Below are positions 35,823 to 43,782 of a stretch of DNA of 64,000 nt, one piece after another. Positions within the stretch are counted from its first letter, which is position 1; each line of letters starts with the position of its first letter. Origin of the DNA: JBOZRQ01 sp050789255. GTDB lineage: Bacteria; Bacillota; Sulfobacillia; Symbiobacteriales; Symbiobacteriaceae. The position numbers and the translations under genes were made by a program. Where the stretch lies: positions 62,001-126,000 of the forward strand of contig JBOZRQ010000060.1 in the NCBI GenBank assembly GCA_050789255.1. Reading direction: 5' to 3'. The notes beneath the pieces are model-generated. The model saw only the letters and a list, made by a program, of their open reading frames with translations, made no database searches and had not been told where the DNA came from.

Positions 35823-36029
35823 CTACACGTTCGCCTTCCAGGGGAGGTCGGGGGCGATCATCGAGCACTGGACCTCGTTCATCACCTCGAGGGTGACCGC
35901 GGGCTTTGGTCCTGCTTCAAGCAGGCGCGTGATCGCTCCGGCCACGCACGGCGGGAACTGTTGGGGCTGCAGCGACTGCGGCACCTGCATGGCACCGGTG
36001 GGCATCTTTCGAGACGGAGAGTCTGACAT
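35823..36029 (-). CDS. Small hypothetical protein
   Basis: 68 aa, not recognised. No signal or membrane segment; two Cys (PPCVAG, VQCSMIAP). ATG 36029 is preceded by GAGGTGG with a 6-base gap, which decides strand and start against the overlapping plus-strand frame. Sits 35 bp downstream of the solute-binding protein gene on the same strand, so possibly co-transcribed. Confidence 0.5.
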   Translation of the reverse strand: MSDSPSRKMPTGAMQVPQSLQPQQFPPCVAGAITRLLEAGPKPAVTLEVMNEVQCSMIAPDLPWKANV

Positions 36030-36064
36030 GGGTACCACCTCGCACCATCTTATGTCGCCCCGCC

Positions 36065-37282
36065 TCAGCGCTGTGCGAGAATTTCTTTCGACCGCTTCGC
36101 AGCCTGGGTGAGGGCCTGGCGCGCTGTAGAGCGCCCGCTCGCTGCGGCATCCACGGCGGCACTGACTTCCCGCTGGAGCTCGGCCCACCTGGGGTGGACG
36201 GGCAGGGAGACCACGTCGTGCTGCAGCTTGGCGAGGACCGCCATCTCCGGGTGTTGGGCCACGTAGGTCTGCCAGCGGGGATCGGCCACAGCAGAGGTGC
36301 GCACGGGCAGGTAGCCGGTGCCGGCCGTGACCAGGCGGAGTGTGGCCTCCGTGCCCGTCATCCACGTAATGAAGCGGGCGGCGGCCCTGGCCTTCTCGGG
36401 CGGGAGCCCGGCGGTGACCGCCAGGCTGGCACCGGTCAGCGGCACCAGGGCGTTGCGGGGCCCGGCCGGCACCTGAGCAACGCCCCAGGGCACAGGGCTC
36501 GCCGGCTTGATGAAGGGGATGGAGGCCGAGGAGACGGCGACCATGGGGGTAAGGCCCCGGGTGAAGAAGTCGCTGGCGTACTCGCCGCGGCCGAGGGCGT
36601 GGGCTGAGCCCTCCCGGATCATGCCGGCCATGAACTCCAGCGCCTGGACCCCGGCGGCGCTGTCGAAGGCGGGCGCCCCGTCCTGGAGCCAGGAGCCGCC
36701 GGCCTGGATCAGGTACTGGCCGAAGGTGTAGACGTCGGGCATCAGCACCGTGCCGAAGCTCTCGCTGCTGGTCAGCCGGCGGGCGGTCTCCCGGAACTCC
36801 TCCCAGGTCTCTGGCGGCGTGGGAATCCGGGAGGTGTCGTAGATGAGCACCGTTGCCGCCCGGGTGAAGGGGAGGGCGTACAGCTTGCCGTCGCGGCGCC
36901 CGGCCTGGAGCAGGGGGTAGGGGTAGTCGGCCTGCTCTTCGGGTGCGATGAGGTCGTCCAGTGGCTGCAGGGCTTCAGTCTTCGCAGTGAGGAGGTCATC
37001 GGTGATCTGGATCACCTCAGGCGGGGCGCCGGAGGCGAGGCGGGCTTCGAGGTCTGCGAAGCTGCCCTGGTAGACCGCCTCCACGACCACCTCGGACTGT
37101 TGGCTGTTGAACTGCTGGACGAGCTCCTTCACGAGGCGCCCGGGGGTGCCCTCCTGAGGCATGGCGTGCCAGAACTGGATCTTGACGGGCGCTGCCGGCG
37201 GGGCCGAGAGCCGGCGGGTGCAGGCCGGCAGCACGGCCAGGGAGCCGGCCAGCAGCAGCGCTGTCCATCGCTTCAGGGTCAA
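36065..37282 (-). CDS. Extracellular solute-binding lipoprotein (family 1), orphan
   Basis: 405 aa. Lipobox LPAC (Cys about 19), then KIQFWHAMPQEGTPGRLVKELVQQFN, typical of sugar or glycerol-3-phosphate binding proteins (UgpB/MalE-like). TTG 37282 is chosen because CTGGAGG lies 8 bases before it and the lipoprotein signal follows. No permease or ATPase gene adjoins it, unlike the 8-17 kb operon, so it either serves another importer or acts in sensing. Confidence 0.85.
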   Translation of the reverse strand: MTLKRWTALLLAGSLAVLPACTRRLSAPPAAPVKIQFWHAMPQEGTPGRLVKELVQQFNSQQSEVVVEAVYQGSFADLEARLASGAPPEVIQITDDLLTAKTEALQPLDDLIAPEEQADYPYPLLQAGRRDGKLYALPFTRAATVLIYDTSRIPTPPETWEEFRETARRLTSSESFGTVLMPDVYTFGQYLIQAGGSWLQDGAPAFDSAAGVQALEFMAGMIREGSAHALGRGEYASDFFTRGLTPMVAVSSASIPFIKPASPVPWGVAQVPAGPRNALVPLTGASLAVTAGLPPEKARAAARFITWMTGTEATLRLVTAGTGYLPVRTSAVADPRWQTYVAQHPEMAVLAKLQHDVVSLPVHPRWAELQREVSAAVDAAASGRSTARQALTQAAKRSKEILAQR

Positions 37283-37409
37283 ACCGAGCACCTCCAGACG
37301 TGGGAGTTCTGCTCTGGTATTACCCGCGATTTCGCCCGGACCCCTCCGCAGGCGGTGGGTTTTCGCTCGGGGTTTGCATAAGATGGCCGGAGAGGAGGCG
37401 GAACTGATC

Positions 37410-37688
37410 GTGCAGATGGATGACAAAGCGCTCAAAACGGCCCAGCGCCTGGCCGATCGATACATGCGCCAGCACCACGCCGGCGGGCTGATCGATGCCC
37501 GCACCCTGGTGAAGGTGGCCCTGGCCGCCCACATGGCGGCATCCGGCGTGCCGGATGATGAGGCGGTCGCCCTGGTGGAGCAGATCGCCGGCGGGCTGAT
37601 GGTGGAGCCTGTGCCGCCCAACCCGATGTACCATGGGCTGCCGTGGCTGGTGCCCGGCCCGGCCTCGGGCGCGCCTTACTACGGATAG
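37410..37688 (+). CDS. Small hypothetical protein of the coat-catalase cluster
   Basis: 92 aa, helical first 65 residues (KALKTAQRLADRYMRQ ... LVKVALAAHMAAS), then a Pro/Gly/Tyr-rich tail ending GAPYYG, a composition common in spore coat proteins. GTG 37410 follows GAGGAGGCGG; ATG 37383 is an alternative with a poor ribosome site. Twenty bases before the next gene; probably one operon with the truncated catalase gene. Confidence 0.6.
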   Translation: MQMDDKALKTAQRLADRYMRQHHAGGLIDARTLVKVALAAHMAASGVPDDEAVALVEQIAGGLMVEPVPPNPMYHGLPWLVPGPASGAPYYG

Positions 37689-37708
37689 GCCAGGAGGGGG
37701 GTAGCGCT

Positions 37709-37921
37709 GTGAAGATACCGTACAGTTGGGGCGTCCCTACCGAGATGCCCGGCGTTTTCGCAATCGGTGGCGGCGACTGGGTGATCACCTGGAGCCCCCA
37801 GCAGATCCACCCCTATGCCGCACAGTGGCTTGAGTGGGCGTCGCGGTTTGGACCGTCGCCAGAGGCGGCGCCGCCGCAGGATATCTGGTCCTACACGCTC
37901 CAGACGAGGGATATCAGCTGA
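37709..37921 (+). CDS. Small hypothetical protein of the coat-catalase cluster
   Basis: 70 aa, Trp/Pro-rich (WGVPTEMPGVF, DWVITWSPQQIHPYAAQWLEW), not recognised. GTG 37709 has AGGAGGGGGG upstream. In Bacillus the CotJC catalase is encoded with two small proteins, CotJA and CotJB; position matches but I cannot show sequence homology. Confidence 0.6.
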   Translation: MKIPYSWGVPTEMPGVFAIGGGDWVITWSPQQIHPYAAQWLEWASRFGPSPEAAPPQDIWSYTLQTRDIS

Positions 37922-37987
37922 ACGCGGGGCGGCGCAGTGCCGCCGCCCTGTCCGCTTCCATAGCCTGTAGACGGGGGTGACCCAGGT

Positions 37988-38338
37988 TTGTTCATCCACA
38001 AGAAGGAGCTGCTGCGGCCAGTCCGGGTGCTTGACCCGAACCCGGCCTGGGGGCAGGTCATTCTGGAGCAGTACGCAGGGGCTGACTCAGAGGCGACCGC
38101 GCTCAATACCTACCTGACGCAGCGGTTCAACACCAATATCCCTGAGATTCGGGACCTGCTGGAGGATATCGGCACGGAGGAGATCTCCCACTGGGAGATG
38201 GTCGCCGAGCTGGCCCGCCAGCATGGCGTGGTGGTGAAGATGAAGGACGCCGGGGGCAACGAGTGGTCGTCGAAGTACACCGACGTGTCGGGTAACATCG
38301 TAACGAAGCTGTTTCCTCCTCGACACTTGCGTTTATAG
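37988..38338 (+). pseudogene. Manganese catalase/CotJC-type coat protein, 3' end cut off at the element boundary
   Basis: 116 codons. The N-terminus FIHKKELLRPV, EQYAGADSEATALNTYLTQRFN and the metal-ligand motif IGTEEISHWEMVAEL match CotJC-like manganese catalases, which run to ~190 aa or more. The match continues to about residue 107 (GGNEWSSKYTDVSGNIVTKL) and stops; the last ~9 residues are unrelated and the stop touches the recombinase stop. About 80 residues, including the second set of metal ligands, are missing. The gene is intact up to the junction with no other damage, so it may be restored when the element excises. Confidence 0.82.
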
Positions 38339-38340
38339 GT
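38296..38340. other. Probable attL junction
   Basis: Catalase homology ends near 38308-38312 and the recombinase gene ends at 38333 on the other strand. Large serine recombinases usually lie next to their att site, so crossover should be within about 38300-38325. The exact core cannot be set without the other end. Confidence 0.6.
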
Positions 38341-39964
38341 GGGGCTCAATCTGGCAGATGCCCTGCGGGAAAAGGATGACCCGGTGCACGACCATGCGAA
38401 CCAACTCGCGCCGTCGGTCAGGGCCCAGCGCCTCCAGGCGGGCGGCTACGGATTGGGACTCAGCGGCAATCGCTTCCTGTAGGTCCCGGACTCTGCGAAC
38501 CGCCGTAAGCCGCTTGGACTCATCCCACTCCACGACCGCCAGGCGTTCCCTAAGCCTAGTCGCCGTCTGTTTCAGGTTCTCGATTTGTTCCGTGTAGGGG
38601 CGAAGTTGCTCGGCCGCAACCTGTGGATCGACTGAACCAGTGGCCACGACGGCCAACATGCGTCCCTGTTCTCTTTGCTTTTGAGCGAGCTGCCGCTCGA
38701 CCAAGTCCAGCTCCCCCCGAATCTGGTCGGCGGCGCTGGCGGTCTCCGTACCTGCCTGTAGCTGCTGAAGGTGATCCTGCAGCACGTCAGGGTCGGTCAG
38801 CCACTCCTTCACCTTGGACCACACTTGGGTTTCAAACGGAGAAGCCTTTTGGTGAGGCAGGGACCTGCAGGCTAGGAGAGGTTCTTTCAAGTCACGCATG
38901 TACGGGTACCTGTTGGCACACATCAGCATATGGCCAAGGGTCTTGTGGGGGCGGTAATGAATCGGGCCTCCGCAGAACCCACACTCGGCCAGACCGCTAA
39001 GGAAGTAGGTTGCCTGCTGCTGCCGGCGTCGAACTCCATCTCCACGGAGTTGATTTACCCGGTCCCAGCATTCTCGGGAGATCAGCGGCGGAATGTTGAC
39101 CGTGATCCATTCTTCCTGCGGGCGCTGGGTCGGTGTGAGTACCACGGTCCGGCGTGCTTTTGGCAGCTGACGTTGCACGGCTAGTCCCGTCGTATCGTAC
39201 CTGTTGAGCTGCAGTTCTCCCACGTACCCGCGGTTCCGGAGCAGCTTACTAACCGTGCCCCGGTACCACTTGGACGCCTTGCGCTTTGGATGAACGCCAG
39301 CGGCGTTGAGGCGGTTGGCAATCACCTGGCAGCCTACTCCCTCGCTTGCCCACAGGAATACCCTGGACACCCATTCGGCTTCCGTAGGGTGGGGAACGAC
39401 CTCGTCGGCTTCCTTCTGCCAGATGTAGCCGAACATGTTGAGACCATTGGGGAGTCCGCCACGCTTCATTTTTCCACGCTTGCCCCGCAGCGAGCGCTCC
39501 TTGATTTTTGACTTCTCGTATTCGGCGATGGCAACCCGCAGGGTGAAGAACAACTTTCCCTCGGGCGTGTTCTGGTAGTCGTGTTGGACGAACTCCAGCT
39601 TTGTGCCGGCGGCCTCAATCTCGTTGGCCACAAGGATGGCCTGATAGGTTGCCCGGGAGAAGCGGTCGGGATCCAGGCAGACGAAGTAGGCCGGGCGGTG
39701 TCCACGGACAAACGCCCGGACCTTCTCCAGCTCCGGACGCTCCAGCAGCTCCCCACTGACGGTGTCTTTGAAGACGACCGTCTGCAGGTCAACGTCTAGG
39801 CCGGTCTGCTGTTCGTAGGCGGCCGCAAGACTCTTCGCCTTCTCGTTGCACGCCTCCAGCTGTTCCGGCAGGCTGTAACCTCGCCTGGCCTGATCCTCCG
39901 TGCTCACCCGTAGGTAGATCACCATGACCAGGGCGGCTCTCCGCACTGGTGTGGGCACCGACAC
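38333..39964 (-). CDS. Large serine recombinase (integrase/excisionase)
   Basis: 543 aa. The N-terminal resolvase domain has VIYLRVSTEDQARRGYSL with the nucleophile Ser in RVS, and FVCLDPDRFSR. A recombinase domain follows (GLPNGLNMFGYIW ... VIANRLNAAGVHPKRK), then a zinc ribbon with Cys in AECGFCGG and LMCANR, and a C-terminal coiled coil (~residues 430-500). Start: GAGGTGA is immediately followed by GTG 39970, so GTG 39964 with a 6-base gap is the likelier start. Adjacent to the disrupted catalase gene, as expected for an integrase beside its att site. Catalyses integration, and excision with a directionality factor. Confidence 0.95.
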   Translation of the reverse strand: MSVPTPVRRAALVMVIYLRVSTEDQARRGYSLPEQLEACNEKAKSLAAAYEQQTGLDVDLQTVVFKDTVSGELLERPELEKVRAFVRGHRPAYFVCLDPDRFSRATYQAILVANEIEAAGTKLEFVQHDYQNTPEGKLFFTLRVAIAEYEKSKIKERSLRGKRGKMKRGGLPNGLNMFGYIWQKEADEVVPHPTEAEWVSRVFLWASEGVGCQVIANRLNAAGVHPKRKASKWYRGTVSKLLRNRGYVGELQLNRYDTTGLAVQRQLPKARRTVVLTPTQRPQEEWITVNIPPLISRECWDRVNQLRGDGVRRRQQQATYFLSGLAECGFCGGPIHYRPHKTLGHMLMCANRYPYMRDLKEPLLACRSLPHQKASPFETQVWSKVKEWLTDPDVLQDHLQQLQAGTETASAADQIRGELDLVERQLAQKQREQGRMLAVVATGSVDPQVAAEQLRPYTEQIENLKQTATRLRERLAVVEWDESKRLTAVRRVRDLQEAIAAESQSVAARLEALGPDRRRELVRMVVHRVILFPQGICQIEPHL

Positions 39965-40088
39965 TCGCACTCACCTCGTACAGCCAGCGCAGCGCCTGCA
40001 GGGCCACTCGCCGGCCTAGTTTGGTCATATCGATCACCCCTGCATGACCCTATGCAGTCAACTGCAGGGGACAACCCAGAGAACGCTT

Positions 40089-40114
40089 CGCCCCGGGTAT
40101 AGAGCCCCGGGGCG
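40089..40114 (-). terminator. Stable hairpin after the signal-peptide gene
   Basis: CGCCCCGGG pairs with CCCGGGGCG, TATAGAGC loop (plus-strand reading). No clear U-run on the minus strand, so termination is uncertain; it may separate the regulator/peptide pair from the recombinase. Confidence 0.5.
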
Positions 40115-40125
40115 ATGGTTGTTGG

Positions 40126-40266
40126 CTACATATGTTCAGTGGAGATGATCCCATCGGGCTCCGGATCGATTGGACCCGTTGGTTTGGGATCCGCCAGGGC
40201 TGACGTTGCCATCAGCACGAGGACCACCAACACCGCCAGGACAGCCAACAGGGAGCGCTTGACCAC
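40126..40266 (-). CDS. Short secreted peptide precursor (Phr/AimP-like)
   Basis: 46 codons, too short for routine calling. The N-terminus MVKRSLLAVLAVLVV is a basic-plus-hydrophobic signal sequence with an ALA-type signal peptidase site near residue 25. The exported ~21-residue tail is polar, Pro-rich and ends GIISTEHM. GTG 40266 lies 6 bases after GGGAGG, and its first base is the last base of the TPR gene stop (TAGTG), giving tight coupling. This size, topology and overlap are those of Phr and AimP precursors next to Rap/AimR receptors. The mature signal and receptor pairing are inference. Confidence 0.72.
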   Translation of the reverse strand: MVKRSLLAVLAVLVVLVLMATSALADPKPTGPIDPEPDGIISTEHM

Positions 40267-41129
40267 TAACACACCTCCCTTCGTTCGTTATCCAGCAGGA
40301 GGCGAGCTGCCGTGTAGAGATCGTTGCGGGGGCTGGCCGCAAGGGTCTCAGAGGCCAACTCAAGGTGCATATTGCGAAGGGCGAGGTCGCCCATCTGCTG
40401 TCCAAGTTGAGCGACCAGGAGATGTAGTTCGGCCCATTCCCATGGGTCACTGTCCTCCAGGTCGGCGAAGAGACCCAGGGCCGCGTCGGCTGTCGCCACG
40501 GCCAGGTCGTTTCTCCCGGCCATGGCGTGGACCACAGCCCAGGCGCCTAGTTCATACGGGCGGAACGCCGGCGCAACACCATCGCCCAGGATCTGCTCAG
40601 CGGTGTCGGTCCTGCGAAGCCGCGCTCGGACCTGGGCTAGGGCGCAGCGGGTCCGGCTGGCCCGATCGTCGCCCTGGGTGGCAAAAGTCGTGAGAGCCGC
40701 TTGATACCACATCTCCGCTTGTACGAGGTCATGTTCATAGCGGGCGGCATAGCCCAGTGCGTACTGCACATCACCTAGCCCGACCTGAACGGATTCGGGC
40801 CACTCGCTGTAGCGGGCCATCCACTGCTGGAGAACCCGGCGGCCCTCTTTGTACCGACCCAGCGTGACCAAGCAGGTTCCGAGCCAGTGTAGAGCCTTAC
40901 CGCCCTGCGGATTGAGTGACACTGCCTCTCGTGCGAAGCGGACAGCTTGGGCGTAATCGAAAGGGTCCCGGCCACGATTCCATCGTGCCTGACTGAGGAT
41001 GTGCAGAGCCCTCGCCCGAGAGAGGGCCGGTTCCGCAATGGTCAGAAACTCTGACTCGCGTTCCAGGATGCCGGACCATTGCCGTGCTCTCATCAGGTTA
41101 TAGAGATCATCCAGTAGAGCCTGGGACAT
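40266..41129 (-). CDS. TPR-repeat protein, candidate peptide receptor (RRNPP-like)
   Basis: 287 aa, all helical with TPR-type repeats from about residue 40 to 260 (for example KALHWLGTCLVTLGRYKEG, DLVQAEMWYQAALTTFA, AWAVVHAMAGRNDLAVATADAALG). There is no N-terminal helix-turn-helix, so it resembles Rap-type receptors acting on a protein partner more than AimR or PlcR. It is shorter than Rap (~380 aa). CGAGGAGGG precedes ATG 41129. It directly overlaps the peptide gene and sits between the integrase and the repressor region, where arbitrium modules lie in SPbeta-like phages. Confidence 0.75.
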   Translation of the reverse strand: MSQALLDDLYNLMRARQWSGILERESEFLTIAEPALSRARALHILSQARWNRGRDPFDYAQAVRFAREAVSLNPQGGKALHWLGTCLVTLGRYKEGRRVLQQWMARYSEWPESVQVGLGDVQYALGYAARYEHDLVQAEMWYQAALTTFATQGDDRASRTRCALAQVRARLRRTDTAEQILGDGVAPAFRPYELGAWAVVHAMAGRNDLAVATADAALGLFADLEDSDPWEWAELHLLVAQLGQQMGDLALRNMHLELASETLAASPRNDLYTAARLLLDNERREVC

Positions 41130-41700
41130 GAAATGCCCTCCTCGAGGAGTACTGTGGCTGGTGCACGTCCCGTGCGTGACGATTGGCAGCTTAGTTGCTC
41201 AAGGTACCGACCTGGGTGTCCTAGGCCATCCAGATCGGGCATCCTGACCGGCGCCATCAGGGCGCCGGCTCCGTCCCCCGTTCTTCGGTGGGGGCGCACC
41301 GCCTGCAGAAGTCCCGGATTCTCGTTGGCGAGCTGTGCCGGTCATCGTAATGTAGATCGCCTGCGGCCCGGGCATCCGGCCGCCCCTCGTCGCCACCCTT
41401 GTGCTGCGCGCTGCGCACAGGGCCTACCTGAGAGGTGAATGCTGTGGGCCTTGGACTTGCCCCCTGCCGGGGCCGGGCTAGGTCTGACCCATGAACTGGA
41501 AGCGCCGACGGGCGCCCGGCCGGGTTGTGTCGGCCATCCCTTGGCGGGTCATTGTCAAGCGGTTTCCTCACTACCGTGGCGGACCCGGATGGTTTGTGAC
41601 CCGCCCGGGCCCAGGGGGGCGAACCGATTTGGTTTACCATACCGGGCGTCCTCCACCCAGGTCCGCCACGGCAGCCAGAGTTGTTGACTGCCTGCTGGTC
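41130..41700. other. Gene-free leader region with two stable hairpins
   Basis: I support no gene in this 570-bp stretch; the open frames here are fragmentary and lack ribosome sites. It contains a perfect 8-bp hairpin CCGGCGCC-ATCAG-GGCGCCGG (41248-41268) and, just beside it, a CCCCC/GGGGG hairpin with a TTCTTCGG loop (about 41275-41294). These precede the TPR gene on the minus strand and could be terminators or a folded leader. Confidence 0.5.
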
Positions 41701-41931
41701 TCAGCGAGCGGGAACATGCGGCGCTTTGCGTTTCCCCTGCTGATGCAGGTGCTGCTCGCGCGCGTCCAGCTGTTCACGCAGTTGATCGACGATCTTGCGC
41801 ATGTTGGTAGGTGTCTGGTCTGCGGCCAGGAGCTTGATGAGTTGCACCAACTCCCACTTGGTCCAGTTGAGGAGCTCCGCCCCGGTGACAGGGGGACGAT
41901 CTCCTCCGCAGATGGCCGGCGGACGAGACAT
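41701..41931 (-). CDS. Small hypothetical protein cotranscribed with the repressor
   Basis: 76 aa, helical (LLNWTKWELVQLIKLLAADQ, MRKIVDQLREQLDAREQ), not recognised; could be an antirepressor or partner. ATG 41931 is 7 bases after GGAGGAGGA; the ATG at 41940 abuts that site. Begins 5 bp after the repressor stop, so one operon. Confidence 0.68.
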   Translation of the reverse strand: MSRPPAICGGDRPPVTGAELLNWTKWELVQLIKLLAADQTPTNMRKIVDQLREQLDAREQHLHQQGKRKAPHVPAR

Positions 41932-41936
41932 GGGCG

Positions 41937-42173
41937 TCATTCCTCCTCCCGAGCTTCACGGGTAACCGTTACGGGTACCCGTACCGCGCGGAGAATTTCC
42001 GCTTCGGTCACCTTGAACAGTGACGCTAGGATCAAGGCCTCATCGGCACCTAGGGGGCGCTTTCCGCATTCCTTACGCCCGTATGCCTGCTTCGTGATAT
42101 CGAGAGCCTTACCGGCGGTTTCTTGAGTCTTGCCGGCTGCCTCCCGGATCTCCCGGAGGGTTCTTGCTTGCAC
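41937..42173 (-). CDS. XRE-family helix-turn-helix repressor (leftward)
   Basis: 78 aa, one HTH_3 domain (TLREIREAAGKTQETAGKALDITKQAYGRKECGKRPLGADEA) and a short tail. GTG 42173 is the most plausible start; the upstream open frame crosses operator and promoter DNA. It diverges from another XRE gene with three or four GTAACC/GGTTAC operators in between, as in a lambda cI/cro region. Confidence 0.8.
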   Translation of the reverse strand: MQARTLREIREAAGKTQETAGKALDITKQAYGRKECGKRPLGADEALILASLFKVTEAEILRAVRVPVTVTREAREEE

Positions 42174-42191
42174 CTTCGGCCCGACCTTTCC

Positions 42192-42297
42192 GTAACCATA
42201 TTGGTTACCCTCAGTATAGTAACCGCTTTGGTTACTGTCAAGGGACCTTGTGCCCAAGTTGGTAACAATATTTCATGTAGTAACCGCCTCAGTTACT
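42192..42297. promoter_or_regulatory. Operator array with GTAACC-n5-GGTTAC palindromes
   Basis: GTAACC-ATATT-GGTTAC at 42192-42208, AGTAACC-GCTTT-GGTTACT at 42218-42236, AGTAAC-CGCCTCA-GTTACT at 42279-42297, and a GGTAAC half-site at 42261-42266. All lie between the divergent XRE genes. Confidence 0.9.
42213..42241 (-). promoter_or_regulatory. Leftward sigma-A promoter covered by operators
   Basis: TTGACA (42241-42236) and TATACT (42218-42213) with a 17-bp spacer on the minus strand. Operator 2 fills the spacer and operator 1 lies just downstream, so repressor binding should block it. Confidence 0.9.
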
Positions 42298-42323
42298 ATG
42301 ATAGGTGTGGGGTGAGGCGGTTG

Positions 42324-42695
42324 GTGGAAGGCATTTCGGCTAAATTTGGACAACGATTACAGGACCTGCTGGAACAGAATGATTGGAAACAGGTGGAGCT
42401 GGCCAAGACGCTAAACGTCACTAAGATCACCGTTTCACGGTACTGTGCCGGTCGCGTTCCGGACGCGACGACACTAGATCGGTTGGCCAAGCTCTTCGGG
42501 GTATCCGTTGACTTCCTGCTCGGCCGTACAGATCAGCCGCAGTACACCGAACCGGACCAAGAATCGACTGGGGCGCTAGCAGACGAACTCATCTTCTTTC
42601 TTCGCGGGCAGCATTTGACGCCGGAGGACGTGGAAGCCGTAAAGGATCTCTTAGAAGTGAGGCGTCTGAGGCGAGAAAGAGAACAGCAGAGATAG
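42324..42695 (+). CDS. XRE-family helix-turn-helix regulator (rightward)
   Basis: 123 aa. HTH in FGQRLQDLLEQNDWKQVELAKTLNVTKITVSRYCAGRVPDATTLDRLAKLFGVS (read as two halves), then VDFLLGRTD and an acidic tail with LTPEDVEAVKDLLEVRRL, typical of phage Cro/CI-like and SinR-type proteins. GTG 42324 is 6 bases after GGTGAGG; TTG 42321 is possible. A TATGAT hexamer at 42297 may be its -10, touching operator 4. Terminator follows. Confidence 0.85.
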   Translation: MEGISAKFGQRLQDLLEQNDWKQVELAKTLNVTKITVSRYCAGRVPDATTLDRLAKLFGVSVDFLLGRTDQPQYTEPDQESTGALADELIFFLRGQHLTPEDVEAVKDLLEVRRLRREREQQR

Positions 42696-42735
42696 ATCAC
42701 CAGTCTTTCCACAGTGAAAGGCTGGTGATTTTCCT
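42696..42735 (+). terminator. Intrinsic terminator after the rightward regulator
   Basis: ATCACCAG-TCTTTC pairs with GAAAG-GCTGGTGAT around a CACAGT loop, then TTTCCTT. Confidence 0.88.
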
Positions 42736-42855
42736 TATGTCCGGCCAGCGATCTCCTCGACATGCCGGAGAGAGACAACGTGCAGGATATTTCATGTGTT
42801 AATAGAAATTCAATTCATTCGGTTCCCTTACTTACCGACAAGACGGGGGGACAGC

Positions 42856-43446
42856 ATGATGACATCCAAAGCTGAAGCGATTCGGGCGGCTATATCGCAA
42901 ATGCACGGGGGCCAACAGTGGCTTGGACGGAAGGAGATCGCTGAACTGCCGAGCATCCTCTGGGAAGACGAGTTGCCCGAGCGGATCATCCACGGATGGT
43001 ATGGTAAGGGTAACGGAATCGTAGTTGCCACCAACAAGCGGCTGGTATTTGTGGACAAGGGGTTGATGTGGGGGCTGCGCGTAGAGGACTTTCCCTATGA
43101 CAAAGTCAGTTCCATCGAGTACAACACTGGATTGCTTCTCGGCGAATTAACCATTTACACCTCCGGCAACCGAGCTAAGATTGAGAATATTGATAAGAGT
43201 CAATGTCGGGAGTTTGCAGAGTATGTACGGGCCAGAATCACTTCGGTAATGCAGCACCGAAGTGTTCCAAGCGCTCCGCATGCAGTAACCACCATGCAGA
43301 CTAACCCCGTCGGTCCGCAGGCCTCCCCTGTGGCTTCTGGGCATGAACTGATGGCGCAACTTGAGCGCCTTGGCCAGTTGAAGATTCAAGGACTTATCGA
43401 CGACCAGGAATTCAAGGCAGCAAAGGCCAAACTCCTGGGCATCTAA
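42856..43446 (+). CDS. Bacterial PH-domain protein with SHOCT tail
   Basis: 196 aa. Residues ~40-130 form a bacterial pleckstrin-homology-like domain (GIVVATNKRLVFVDKG ... SSIEYNTGLLLGELTIYTSG). The C-terminal ~30 residues are a SHOCT motif (LMAQLERLGQLKIQGLIDDQEF then KAKLLGI). Such proteins are common in phages and genomic islands of Firmicutes; biochemical role unknown. ATG 42856 has GGGGGG 5 bases upstream. Confidence 0.85.
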   Translation: MMTSKAEAIRAAISQMHGGQQWLGRKEIAELPSILWEDELPERIIHGWYGKGNGIVVATNKRLVFVDKGLMWGLRVEDFPYDKVSSIEYNTGLLLGELTIYTSGNRAKIENIDKSQCREFAEYVRARITSVMQHRSVPSAPHAVTTMQTNPVGPQASPVASGHELMAQLERLGQLKIQGLIDDQEFKAAKAKLLGI

Positions 43447-43463
43447 GTAGGAGGCTTGTCGTT

Positions 43464-43649
43464 ATGATAAGGAACGCCGGCGATTGGATTATGACCGCGA
43501 TCAAGGACACAAGAATTGTCCGAATCGAGGTCGACAAGGAACATATCACGATGACCATCTACCTGGAGAACGGCCGGGAAATCATCGTAGAGGCTCAAGA
43601 ACACGAGAGCGGCAGTGGATCAGAATTGGCTATCGACATCCGGGGCTGA
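43464..43649 (+). CDS. Small hypothetical protein
   Basis: 61 aa, beta-rich (RIVRIEVDKEHITMTIYLENGREIIVEAQ), not recognised. GGAGG 9 bases before ATG 43464. Cotranscribed with the PH-domain gene. Confidence 0.65.
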   Translation: MIRNAGDWIMTAIKDTRIVRIEVDKEHITMTIYLENGREIIVEAQEHESGSGSELAIDIRG

Positions 43650-43731
43650 CAAAACAAGTAGAGCGTACTGGTGATAAGGCTTGGGGTTGCACTTCGCGTT
43701 GGTTACAAGTTGAAAAATTCGGCAAAGGAAT

Positions 43732-43777
43732 AATGCCTCCATCGTCAAGAACATATGTTCGCAACGAAGGAGGCATT
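43732..43777. promoter_or_regulatory. 46-bp palindrome with LexA/DinR-type box and ribosome site
   Basis: AATGCCTCC-a-TCGT pairs with ACGA-a-GGAGGCATT (13 bp, one mismatch). The loop holds the perfect palindrome GAACATATGTTC (43749-43760), which fits the Gram-positive SOS box GAAC-n4-GTTC. The right arm contains the GGAGG ribosome site of the protease gene, and TTTCTTCTT follows it, so the hairpin could also terminate transcription or hide the ribosome site. Confidence 0.7.
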
Positions 43778-43782
43778 TCTTC

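Noticed and set aside
39789..40028. Minus-strand frame starting ATG 40028 (MTKLGRRVALQALRWLYEV...) with an AGGGGTGA site, before the recombinase.
   Set aside because: It would overlap the recombinase coding region by about 175 bp in another frame and its C-terminal half is Gly/Arg/Gln-rich noise. It may be a short leader peptide but I cannot support a gene.
41491..42126. Plus-strand 211-codon frame.
   Set aside because: It runs antisense through the two minus-strand genes at 41701-42173 and has no good ribosome site; its second half mirrors their coding bias.
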